Below, in pieces: positions 50,715-58,522 of a stretch of DNA of 64,000 bases. The position numbers were made by a program, and so were the translations under genes. The DNA is from GCA-2731375 sp002731375 (GTDB lineage Bacteria; Pseudomonadota; Alphaproteobacteria; GCA-2731375), in contig JASMDX010000059.1 in NCBI GenBank assembly GCA_030752605.1, forward strand, positions 1-64,000. The letters run 5' to 3'. The notes under the pieces are model-generated. The model was given only the letters and a program-made list of their open reading frames with translations, did not search any database and had not been told where the DNA came from. The stretch's first letter is position 1, and every line of letters begins with the position of its first letter.

Positions 50715-53150
50715 CTAGGCCTTCAATCGTTCGTTCGTAGGGTCGTAGGGGCTTTCCAGAATTACGGTGACCGGGTGATCAGTATCCAGGATGCGCATGT
50801 GCAATACCGTGCCGGGGGTTGCTACATCGGGTTGCAGCATGGCCAGGGCAAGGGATTTCTCCACCCGAAAGCCGTAATTTCCACCCGTTGCCCGGCCGAC
50901 CAATTTATCGCCTTGGAAAATCGGATTGTTGCCCAGGGCATCGGCATCCGTGACGCCATCAACTTCAATGGTGGTGAAACAATTGGCGAAACCCCGCTGT
51001 TGCCACGCCATCAAGGCATCCCTACCTATGAAATCGCCCTTGTCGGGGTGGATGAACCGGCCCAGACCTGATTCATAAGCTGCGTATTCGATGGATAATT
51101 CCGTGCCTACCATGCGGTAGGATTTCTCGTAGCGCAGGCTGTCCATGGCGCGGATGCCAAAGGGCTTCAGTCCAAATGCCCCGCCCGCGGCCATCAGAAC
51201 ATCGAAAATATGGTTCTGATAAACCAGATCATGGTGCAATTCCCAGCCCAGTTCTCCCACGTAATTGACTCGGATTGCGGTGGCTGGCGCTGCGCCGATG
51301 GTAACGTTTTGTGCGGAGAGCCAGGGAAACATCTGGTTGCCAAAATCCGTATCCGAGACGGCCTGCAACAGCGCCCGCGACTTCGGGCCGGCCAAGACAA
51401 GTACCCCCTTGGTATTGCTCAAATCATCCATTTGGACGCTGCCATCCGTGGGCATGTGCTGCCAAAGCCAGTCATGGTCTAGACGTTGATAGGCCCCGGC
51501 GGAGACCAGATAGAAATCATTCTCTCCCTGGCGCAGGATGGTGAATTCACTGTGCACGCCGCCGCGGCTATTCAGAGCGTGCGATAGGTTGATGCGGCCA
51601 TCCCGCGACGGCAATTTATTGGCAACGAGATGATCAAGGAACGCGGCGGCGCCGGGTCCCGAAATGCGGCATTTGGCGAAAGCGGTCATGTCCAACAGCC
51701 CGACATTTTGCGCCACGTTGCGGCATTCATTGCCGATATGCTTGAACCAGGCGGAGCGGCGGAACGACCAGTCATCCTCCCTGGTCGTGCCGGGCGGCGC
51801 GAACCAGTTTGGCCGCTCCCAGCCAGATTTCTGCCCGAACACCGCGCCCAGTTCCTTCATCCGGTCGTAACAGGGCGCCTGACGCAGGGGCCGCGCCGCG
51901 GGCCGCTCCTCGTCCGGGTAATGTATGACGAAAACGTTGGCGTAAGCTTCTTCGTTCTTGGCCTTGAGATAGGCGGCATTGGCGTAATCGCCAAAGCGGC
52001 GGGGCTCTACCCCCAGCATGTCGATGCTCGGCTCTCCTTCGATGATCCATTGCGCCAACTGCCAGCCGGCCCCACCCGCCGCAGTGATGCCGAAGCTGTG
52101 GCCCTCGTTAAGCCAGAAATTACGCAGGCCCCAGGCCGGGCCAATAATCGGGCTGCCGTCGGGGGTATAGGCAATAGCGCCATTATAGACCCGCTTGACG
52201 CCGGCTTCGCCAAATGCCGGTACGCGGGCAATCGCCGCTTCGATATGGGGGGCCAGGCGGTCCAGGTCTTCGGGAAATAATTCGTATTCGGTGCCGTCGG
52301 CGGAACCGTCGGGATAGCAAATCGGCGCGCCCTGCTCATACGGACCCAAAAGCAGGCCGCCGCCCTCTTCCCGCATGTACCAGGAGCCATCGGATTCCCG
52401 CAACACGCCCATCTCGGGCAGGCCTACCGCATGCCGCTCGAGAATCGCCGGATGCGCCTCGGTGACGATATATTGATGCTCCACGGGAATGACCGGCAAA
52501 TCCAGGCCGACCATGGCGCCGGTGCGCCGGGCAAAATTGCCGGTGGCCGAGACCACATGCTCGCAGGTGATATCGCCTTTATCGGTCTTGACCAGCCACT
52601 CGCCATTTGGCTTTTGCACGAATCCCAGAACCGTTGTCTGGCGATGGATCTCCGCCCCCAGATTACGTGCGCCGATGGCCATGGCCTGGGTAACGTCTGC
52701 GGGTTGAATATAGCCGTCGCCCGGATGCTGGATGGCGCCGACCAGGCCATCGGTCTCGCACAGCGGCCAGATTTCCTTGACTTCGTCCGGACTCAGGAAT
52801 TTGACTTCGACGCCGATGGTTTCGGCAACAGAGGCGTATTGGTAGTATTCGTCCATCCGGTCCTTGTTCATGGCCAGGCGAATGTTGCTGACTTGGCTGA
52901 AACCTACCGCCTGCCCGGTTTCCGCTTCTAGACCCTGGTACAAATTCACCGAATGTTTGTGTATTTGGCCGACGGAATAGCTCATATTGAACAGAGGTAA
53001 CAAACCCGCCGCGTGCCAGGTGGAGCCCGACGTTAATTCGTTCCGCTCCAACAGAACGGCATCCGCCCAGCCTAGCTTGGCCAATTGATACAATGTCGCG
53101 ACACCGACAACACCGCCGCCAACGACAACCACGCGTGCCTGGGTTTTCAT
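50715..53150 (-). CDS. Dimethylglycine/sarcosine dehydrogenase-like flavoprotein fused to a GcvT folate domain
   Basis: The 811-residue enzyme has an N-terminal DAO-type FAD domain (VVVVGGGVVGVATLYQLAKLGW) with SGSTWHAAGL, where His46 is the expected covalent flavin attachment site. The central linker is about 380-440, and the C-terminal GCV_T/GCV_T_C region binds tetrahydrofolate. These enzymes oxidatively demethylate dimethylglycine, sarcosine or related N-methyl amines and make methylene-THF. It follows the second mttB gene by 39 bp on the same strand, so both are probably one operon. This fits removal of the methyl groups left after corrinoid demethylation of a quaternary amine. Confidence 0.9.
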   Translation of the reverse strand: MKTQARVVVVGGGVVGVATLYQLAKLGWADAVLLERNELTSGSTWHAAGLLPLFNMSYSVGQIHKHSVNLYQGLEAETGQAVGFSQVSNIRLAMNKDRMDEYYQYASVAETIGVEVKFLSPDEVKEIWPLCETDGLVGAIQHPGDGYIQPADVTQAMAIGARNLGAEIHRQTTVLGFVQKPNGEWLVKTDKGDITCEHVVSATGNFARRTGAMVGLDLPVIPVEHQYIVTEAHPAILERHAVGLPEMGVLRESDGSWYMREEGGGLLLGPYEQGAPICYPDGSADGTEYELFPEDLDRLAPHIEAAIARVPAFGEAGVKRVYNGAIAYTPDGSPIIGPAWGLRNFWLNEGHSFGITAAGGAGWQLAQWIIEGEPSIDMLGVEPRRFGDYANAAYLKAKNEEAYANVFVIHYPDEERPAARPLRQAPCYDRMKELGAVFGQKSGWERPNWFAPPGTTREDDWSFRRSAWFKHIGNECRNVAQNVGLLDMTAFAKCRISGPGAAAFLDHLVANKLPSRDGRINLSHALNSRGGVHSEFTILRQGENDFYLVSAGAYQRLDHDWLWQHMPTDGSVQMDDLSNTKGVLVLAGPKSRALLQAVSDTDFGNQMFPWLSAQNVTIGAAPATAIRVNYVGELGWELHHDLVYQNHIFDVLMAAGGAFGLKPFGIRAMDSLRYEKSYRMVGTELSIEYAAYESGLGRFIHPDKGDFIGRDALMAWQQRGFANCFTTIEVDGVTDADALGNNPIFQGDKLVGRATGGNYGFRVEKSLALAMLQPDVATPGTVLHMRILDTDHPVTVILESPYDPTNERLKA

Positions 53151-53189
53151 GGAGAGCTCCCTGCCTCGTTCGGATTCATTAGCTTGTCA

Positions 53190-54719
53190 TCAATAGGCCG
53201 CGTCGGGAATGGCGGCTTTGCGCTTGGCGATGAAGTCATTCAATGCGTCATCAATGCCCGGGTCTAGGGTGGGCGGCTGATAGCGCGCCAACATCTCCTT
53301 CCAAAGGGTATTGGCACGGGCAGTGGCATCCAGACCGCCGTCGTCCTCCCATTGTTCGACGGAATTATTGTCAGCAATGCCGGAACGATAAAAGGCTTGT
53401 TCGAAATTGCTCTGGGTATGGTCACAGCCCAAATAATGCCCCCCTGGCCCGACCTCACGAATTGCATCCATGGCTTGGCCATTATCGCTTAGATCGACGC
53501 CGTTGGCGTAGACCCCCATCATGCCCAATTGATCGCAATCCATGACAAATTTTTCGTAGGATGAACAAAGCCCCCCCTCCAGCCACCCCGCTCCGTGCAG
53601 GACGAAATTGGCGCCGCTATTCATGGTTGTCTGCAGTGTGGCCGCGCTTTCATAGGCCGCCTGGGCATCGGTCAATTTAGAGGCGCATAGAGAGCCACCG
53701 GAGCGGTACGGCAGGTTCAAGCGGCGGGCTAGTTGCGCCGCACCCAGCAACAACAGATTGGATTCAGGGGTGCCAAAGGTCGGCGCCCCCGACTGCATGG
53801 AGATGGAGGAGACGAAGGTGCCAAAGATCACCGGCACGCCCGGGCGGATCACTTGGGTCAGGGCGATCCCCGCCATGGCCTCGGCCAACAGCTGTGTTAG
53901 GGTGCCAGCCACGGTTACCGGGCTCATGGCGCCGGACAGAATAAAGGGGGAGACGATACAGGCCTGGTGATGACGGGCATAAACCTTTAATGCCCCCAAC
54001 ATGGTGCCATCGAACATCATTGGCGAATTGGCGTTGATCAGATTGACCATGACCACATTGTTGTCCACGAACTCGGACCCAAATACCAGCTTCGCCATAT
54101 CCACGCTGTCCTGGGCGCGTTCCGGCGCCGTGACCGAACCCATGAAGGGCTTGTCCGATAGCTTCAGGTGACTATAGACCATATCCAAATGCCGCTTGTT
54201 CACCGGCAGGTCCACGGGCTCGCATACGGTGCCGCCGGAATGATGTATGTAGGGTGATTGATAGGCCAGCTTTACAAAATTGCAGAAATCCTCAATCGTG
54301 CCATAGCGTCGGCCACCTTCCATGTCGCGGACAAAGGGGGAGCCATAAACCGGGGCGAATACCGTACTGTCGCCGCCGATCAAGACATTGCGGGTGGGAT
54401 TGCGGGCATGTTGGGTAAACCGCGCCGGTGCGGTGGCGATCAGTTGCCGCAACAGGCCTTTGGGGAACCGCACCCGCTGATCCTGTACATCTGCGCCTAC
54501 GCCCCGCCACCGATCCAGGACTTCTCCATCATCGCGAAACTCAATGCCTATTTCCTGCAACAATGTATCCGCATTGCCTTCGATCAGGGCCAGCCCCTCT
54601 TCGCCCAGGATCTCAATGGTGGGCAATGTCCGGGTGATATAGGGCGCGGTCATGACCGGCTTGGCGGCTCGGCTTTCGCGGCGGGCGGCGCGGCCACGGC
54701 GGGCGATTCTTTCAGCCAT
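53190..54719 (-). CDS. MttB-family (COG5598) amine:corrinoid methyltransferase, non-pyrrolysine, copy 2
   Basis: The 509-residue protein has the same family blocks as copy 1: DTLLQEIGIEFRDDGEVLDRW, PVYGSPFVRDMEGGRRYGTIEDFCNFVKLAYQSPYIHHSGG, SGAMSPVTVAGTLTQLLAEAMAGIALTQVIRPG, FGTPESNLLLLGAAQLARRLNLP, and GAGWLEGGLCSSYEKFVMDCDQL. No in-frame TAG is present. It diverges strongly from copy 1, so the substrates probably differ. The ATG at 54719 (MAERIARRGRAARRES) gives a basic N-terminus like that of copy 1. It leads an operon with the dehydrogenase and is divergent from the GlxA-type regulator. Confidence 0.88.
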   Translation of the reverse strand: MAERIARRGRAARRESRAAKPVMTAPYITRTLPTIEILGEEGLALIEGNADTLLQEIGIEFRDDGEVLDRWRGVGADVQDQRVRFPKGLLRQLIATAPARFTQHARNPTRNVLIGGDSTVFAPVYGSPFVRDMEGGRRYGTIEDFCNFVKLAYQSPYIHHSGGTVCEPVDLPVNKRHLDMVYSHLKLSDKPFMGSVTAPERAQDSVDMAKLVFGSEFVDNNVVMVNLINANSPMMFDGTMLGALKVYARHHQACIVSPFILSGAMSPVTVAGTLTQLLAEAMAGIALTQVIRPGVPVIFGTFVSSISMQSGAPTFGTPESNLLLLGAAQLARRLNLPYRSGGSLCASKLTDAQAAYESAATLQTTMNSGANFVLHGAGWLEGGLCSSYEKFVMDCDQLGMMGVYANGVDLSDNGQAMDAIREVGPGGHYLGCDHTQSNFEQAFYRSGIADNNSVEQWEDDGGLDATARANTLWKEMLARYQPPTLDPGIDDALNDFIAKRKAAIPDAAY

Positions 54720-54816
54720 ATTCTCACACTCCCCAATGCAGCAAATACCGAGCATGACGAAAATCTTATGTCGCCAAAACCATAGAGCTAATCCAGGTGC
54801 GCCTGATCATGATCCA

Positions 54817-54859
54817 TTTCCGCCATTTTGTCGTCCAAATAGGGGCAAAACGGTGGAAA
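54817..54859. promoter_or_regulatory. Large inverted repeat between mttB copy 2 and the GlxA-type regulator
   Basis: TTTCCGCCATTTTG (54817-54830) and CAAAACGGTGGAAA (54846-54859) are inverted copies (12 of 14 positions Watson-Crick, one G-T, one mismatch) around a 15-bp centre. The element sits 98 bp from the mttB start and 137 bp from the regulator start, an ideal place for an AraC/GlxA-type operator serving both genes. A role as RNA hairpin is the alternative. Confidence 0.5.
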
Positions 54860-54995
54860 AGGAGCATGGGCTCTGCTTATGATCGGCTAGAATTCGGGGA
54901 GCACATCATCATCATATTTGCCTTGTGCCCCGGAATATTGTCGCCTTATCATTCACGGGTAGCGAACCTATCAACTATGAGTTGGAGCGTTACTT

Positions 54996-56024
54996 ATGGT
55001 GGCGGCACCTGAATTTAATGAACCCCATCACATCGCCTTCATATTGGTTCCTAACTATTCCCTGATCGCCTTTGCCTCGGCCCTGGAACCACTACGCCTG
55101 GCCAATCTGATCAGCGAACGGGAACTTTATACCTGGAGCTGCCATAGCCCAGACGGTAAAGCGGTAAAGGCCTCCAACGGCCTTGCCACACAGCCTGATG
55201 GCACCCTTGATGATATACGGAACACTGAACTGGCCGTGGTCTGCGCGGGCATCAATGTGGAGCGTCAAGAGCATCCCAGTGCCCTATTGTCGCGGCTGCG
55301 ATATTTGGCCACCCACGGCACTAGGATCGGGGCGATCTGTACAGGGACGTATGTCCTGGCCAAGGCGAGATTGCTGAACGGCTGTCGTTGTACCATCCAT
55401 TGGGAAAGCCTGCGCGGGTTCAGGGAGGAATTTCCGGACATCGACGTTACATCTGAATTATTCGAGATTGACCACCGCCGGGTTACCTCCGCTGGTGGAA
55501 CGGCGCCCTTGGATATGATGCTACATTATGTTGCCTCTCAAAACGGCATGTCGTTGGCCTCAAGCATTGCCGATATGATGATGCACCATCAAATCCGCGC
55601 CGGCGATGATCCACAGCGTCCGAACCTGCGGGTCCGCCTTGGTATATCACACCCAAAATTGGTTGCCGCTATCGCCCTGATGGAGGCGGATATCGAAACA
55701 CCTTTGAGCTGTAGTGCCCTGGCGGCGGCGGTGGATTTATCGTCGCGGCAACTAGAACGCTTGTTCGCGAAACACCTGGCTACGACGCCCATGCGCTATT
55801 ACTTGCGTCTGCGACTCATCCAAGCCCGCCGGCTGTTGACGCAGACGTCTCTTTCCGTGTTGCGCATCGGGCTTGGCTGCGGATTTGCGTCCGCTTCCCA
55901 TTTTTCCAAATGCTATAGGGAGCAGTTCAATAAAACACCTAGCCAGGAGCGTGCCGGACAGGCCTGCCCATCATCGGCGCCGGCCGCGGCGGCGGCCACG
56001 CCGTCCCCTACCGCCGGCATCTGA
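54996..56024 (+). CDS. GlxA-family AraC-type regulator (GbdR/CdhR-like)
   Basis: The 342-residue protein has an N-terminal DJ-1/PfpI-like ligand domain (FILVPNYSLIAFASALEPLRLANLISER, GAICTGTYVLAKARLLNGC) and a C-terminal AraC DNA-binding domain with two helix-turn-helix units (LSCSALAAAVDLSSRQLERLFAKHL and LSVLRIGLGCGFASASHFSKCYREQF). GbdR, CdhR and SouR, which sense glycine betaine or dimethylglycine, carnitine and sarcosine, have this build. Its position next to MttB and dimethylglycine-dehydrogenase-like genes makes it their likely activator. Its 3' end overlaps the convergent methyltransferase gene by 54 nt. Confidence 0.9.
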   Translation: MVAAPEFNEPHHIAFILVPNYSLIAFASALEPLRLANLISERELYTWSCHSPDGKAVKASNGLATQPDGTLDDIRNTELAVVCAGINVERQEHPSALLSRLRYLATHGTRIGAICTGTYVLAKARLLNGCRCTIHWESLRGFREEFPDIDVTSELFEIDHRRVTSAGGTAPLDMMLHYVASQNGMSLASSIADMMMHHQIRAGDDPQRPNLRVRLGISHPKLVAAIALMEADIETPLSCSALAAAVDLSSRQLERLFAKHLATTPMRYYLRLRLIQARRLLTQTSLSVLRIGLGCGFASASHFSKCYREQFNKTPSQERAGQACPSSAPAAAAATPSPTAGI

Positions 56025-56870
56025 TGCGGGTTCCCTGAACTTCCCGATCCAATCGGCGCAGTTTGGGTCAAGGCCCATAACCACATTGGCCCCCAGGACA
56101 GCCGACACAACCTCGTCATGCAGCGGATTGGTAATGGCCGAAGTCAAGCCGGCGCCGATTGCCATGGCCAGAAACGACGAGTTCAATCCGTTGCGGTTCG
56201 GTAATCCAAAGCTGAAATTCGATGCTCCGCATGTGGTGTTAACGCCCAACTCCTCCCGCAGGCGGCGGATGATTGATAAGGCTTGGCATCCGGCCTGATT
56301 GATGGCGCCCACGGGCATGACCAAGGGATCGACAACCACATCGCCACGTGGGATGCCATGATCGGCGGCCCGTTCGACGATCTTTTTTGCGATGGAGAAG
56401 CGTACGTCGGGGTCTTCGGAGATGCCGCTTTCATCATTCGAAATCGCCACGACGGCGGCGCCGTGTTTCTTTACCATGGGCAGAATGATTTCCAGCCTCT
56501 CGTCTTCCCCCGTGACCGAATTGACCAATGCCTTGCCTTGATAAACAGCCAATCCGGCCTCCAGGGCGGCTGTGATGGATGAATCGATCGACAGCGGAAC
56601 CTGGGTCAATTTCTGCACCAGGGTGATAACCTCTGCCAAGATCCGCGGTTCGTCCGCCAAGGGGATACCCGCATTGATATCTAGCATCTGCGCACCGGCG
56701 CCGACCTGGGCCAGAACATCTGCTTCCACCCGGCAATAATCCCCCGCCTTCATTTCGGCGGCTAACTGTTTACGGCCACTCGGATTGATGCGTTCGCCGA
56801 TGATCACAAAGGGCCGATCAAAGCCCAAGACCACTTCCTGTCCGGGGGAACTCAATATTGTATCCACCAT
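55971..56870 (-). CDS. Methyltetrahydrofolate:corrinoid methyltransferase (pterin-binding, MtgA/AcsE-like)
   Basis: The 299-residue TIM barrel has the pterin-binding features of DHPS-like methyltransferases: VIIGERINPSGRKQL, GAGAQMLDINAGIPLADE, VPLSIDSSITAALEAGL, KALVNSVTGE and GASNFSFGLPNR. It moves a methyl group between the corrinoid protein and THF. Together with MttB-type and corrinoid proteins it forms the MtgABC-type route known for glycine betaine in Desulfitobacterium. The extreme C-terminus (RGRRGRRRGRRR) is an Arg/Gly run in the region overlapping the regulator gene. It lies 129 bp after the corrinoid gene. Confidence 0.9.
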   Translation of the reverse strand: MVDTILSSPGQEVVLGFDRPFVIIGERINPSGRKQLAAEMKAGDYCRVEADVLAQVGAGAQMLDINAGIPLADEPRILAEVITLVQKLTQVPLSIDSSITAALEAGLAVYQGKALVNSVTGEDERLEIILPMVKKHGAAVVAISNDESGISEDPDVRFSIAKKIVERAADHGIPRGDVVVDPLVMPVGAINQAGCQALSIIRRLREELGVNTTCGASNFSFGLPNRNGLNSSFLAMAIGAGLTSAITNPLHDEVVSAVLGANVVMGLDPNCADWIGKFREPASDAGGRGRRGRRRGRRR

Positions 56871-56999
56871 CGGCCGTGAACTCCCATTATTGAAGAAATT
56901 GGATTTCGAAAACGATGGCCCGCCTATTGATGGCCGTCGAAACGGAGGTGCCCATTTCGAAACACTACGTTTTGAAACAATTCGGCGCTTCCCTCGCGT

Positions 57000-57722
57000 T
57001 CAAACATCGGCCGCGATTATCGAGCCTTGCCGGTGGCTCATTTGTTCCAGCGCAATTTCCACCGCCGTCGCGGCATCCCGGCCATAGCCGTCGGCGCCAA
57101 TGGCATCAGCGAATTCCTGATTCACGGGCGCCCCTCCCACGAGTACGATATAGTCGCTGCGTAACCCCTTTTCCGTCAGGGCATCAATAACGGCTTTCAT
57201 ATACGGCATGGTGGTGGTCAAAAGTGCCGACATGCCAAGGATATCGGGTTTATGTTCCTCCAGGGCGGCCAGGTAGTCATCCACGGACTGATTGATCCCC
57301 AGATCGACGACTTCAAATCCGGCCCCCTCCATCATCATCGCGACGAGGTTCTTGCCAATATCATGGATATCGCCTTTGACCGTGCCAATGACAATCTTGC
57401 CTATGCGCGGCGCATTCGAGGCGCTCAATAGCGGCTGCAATACCGCCATCCCCGCCTTCATGGCGTTGGCTGACATTAGAACTTCCGGTACGAACAGAAT
57501 ACCATCGCGGAAATCGACGCCGACAATACGCATCCCCTCGACCAGGGCGGTGTTCAGAACTTTCTGCGCCTCCCACCCACGGTCCAGTAGGATCCGTACA
57601 CCTTCCGAGATTTCGTCGGCTAAACCGTCGTAGATGTCATCATGCATCTGCGCGACGAGATCATCGTCATTCAATGCAGCAAGATCAATCTGATCTTCCG
57701 TCAGGCTCGTATCGTCCGCCAT
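57000..57722 (-). CDS. Corrinoid-binding methyl-carrier protein (MtgC/MttC-like)
   Basis: The 240-residue protein has an N-terminal helical cap domain (about 20-105, with ALVEGMRIVGVDFRDGILFVPEVLMSANAMKAGM) and a Rossmann-like cobalamin domain. The B12 motif is GDIHDIGKN (Asp118, His120, Gly123), with His120 the cobalt ligand, and VGGAPVNQEFADAIGADGYG carries the nucleotide-tail site. It would accept methyl from the MttB-type enzymes and give it to the pterin methyltransferase downstream. The length is slightly above typical because of an acidic N-terminal extension. It is probably in one operon with the gene ending at 55971. Confidence 0.94.
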   Translation of the reverse strand: MADDTSLTEDQIDLAALNDDDLVAQMHDDIYDGLADEISEGVRILLDRGWEAQKVLNTALVEGMRIVGVDFRDGILFVPEVLMSANAMKAGMAVLQPLLSASNAPRIGKIVIGTVKGDIHDIGKNLVAMMMEGAGFEVVDLGINQSVDDYLAALEEHKPDILGMSALLTTTMPYMKAVIDALTEKGLRSDYIVLVGGAPVNQEFADAIGADGYGRDAATAVEIALEQMSHRQGSIIAADV

Positions 57723-58058
57723 ATAGCCAACTCCAAAGGATGCCGGAGCAAATAAATTGACAACCTGCTCGGGCTCTTAAGAAGAGTGCAATTCAACCAG
57801 TTCTCTTAGCCGCGAATGTGGCCCCAATGACTAGTGGACCTGCGCTAACAATAATTTCGTAACGGGCAACCTATTGTGAACAAGACCATATTTTGGAAGC
57901 TTCACATTGGCATGCTATCGTTGGTAAGACCATGATTGTACGATTAGCGACATATTTGGATCGCAACAAGCCTCGCCAGGCAATGGGCCCCTTTAGGGCA
58001 TAGCCGGCGCCTATTGTCGTCCAGAAATTGACGCGTTCGTGGATGGCCCTGAAACCCG
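57723..58058. promoter_or_regulatory. 336-bp gap upstream of the corrinoid gene
   Basis: The stretch is AT-richer in its middle (57840-57960). It must carry the leftward promoter of the corrinoid/methyltransferase pair. No clear dyad, terminator or gene was recognised, and the gluconate-dehydrogenase-subunit-like gene enters from the right on the same strand. Confidence 0.35.
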
Positions 58059-58505
58059 TTAGCTGCGATAACTCCGAGGATGCGCGAGGACGGTATCTAG
58101 CAAGGACAGGTCACCGGGCTCAACAGCATAGCCTTGAGGGAAAGGCGCGCCTGGCCGTACGCCAATGAGCTCGCACACGCGACTGTTCTGATAGTAGCAA
58201 TCATAGATGTGGAATAGCAGGCCGTTGAACGCTTGCTTTTCGGTTTTGCTGTAGTCTTCCACTGCTGCAAGGCGGGTGGACAACGGCTGGTTGGAAAATT
58301 CGTCATCGAAGTGATCCACTATCGCTGCCAGCTTGGGCATGAACTCTTGGGCTTGCTCCCGTACATAAGCAAGGAAATCTAATTCCCTGGCGCTGGGCAT
58401 GCTGCCGTCCTCACTGGCCGGCAGTACCGTATCAAGCAGAGCTGACAGGCTCCGCTGCCGCCTGCCACTGAACGGATGAGCCGTCGCATTTACATCATTT
58501 GTCAT
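58059..58505 (-). CDS. Gluconate 2-dehydrogenase subunit 3-like protein
   Basis: The 148-residue protein shows the subunit 3 family pattern: an N-terminal SLSALLDTVLPASEDGSMPSAREL block, a helical middle and FNGLLFHIYDCYYQNSRVCELIGVRPGAPFPQGY at the end. In membrane gluconate or sorbitol dehydrogenases this small subunit assists maturation or export of the GMC flavoprotein. No twin-arginine signal is visible at its N-terminus. It follows the GMC gene by 17 nt, so the pair is co-transcribed. The ATG at 58505 is chosen over one seven codons upstream that would overlap the GMC stop. Confidence 0.82.
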   Translation of the reverse strand: MTNDVNATAHPFSGRRQRSLSALLDTVLPASEDGSMPSARELDFLAYVREQAQEFMPKLAAIVDHFDDEFSNQPLSTRLAAVEDYSKTEKQAFNGLLFHIYDCYYQNSRVCELIGVRPGAPFPQGYAVEPGDLSLLDTVLAHPRSYRS

Positions 58506-58522
58506 GGACCCCGTCCCGATCA

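Noticed and set aside
54866..55012. Small frame of about 49 codons with AAGGAG before its ATG, upstream of the GlxA-type regulator
   Set aside because: The spacing to the ATG is only one base, the peptide matches nothing, and it overlaps the regulator start. Probably chance.
56871..56999. TTTCGAAA-type short palindromes between the pterin methyltransferase and corrinoid genes
   Set aside because: They are only 8 bp, common by chance in such sequence, and show no regular spacing.
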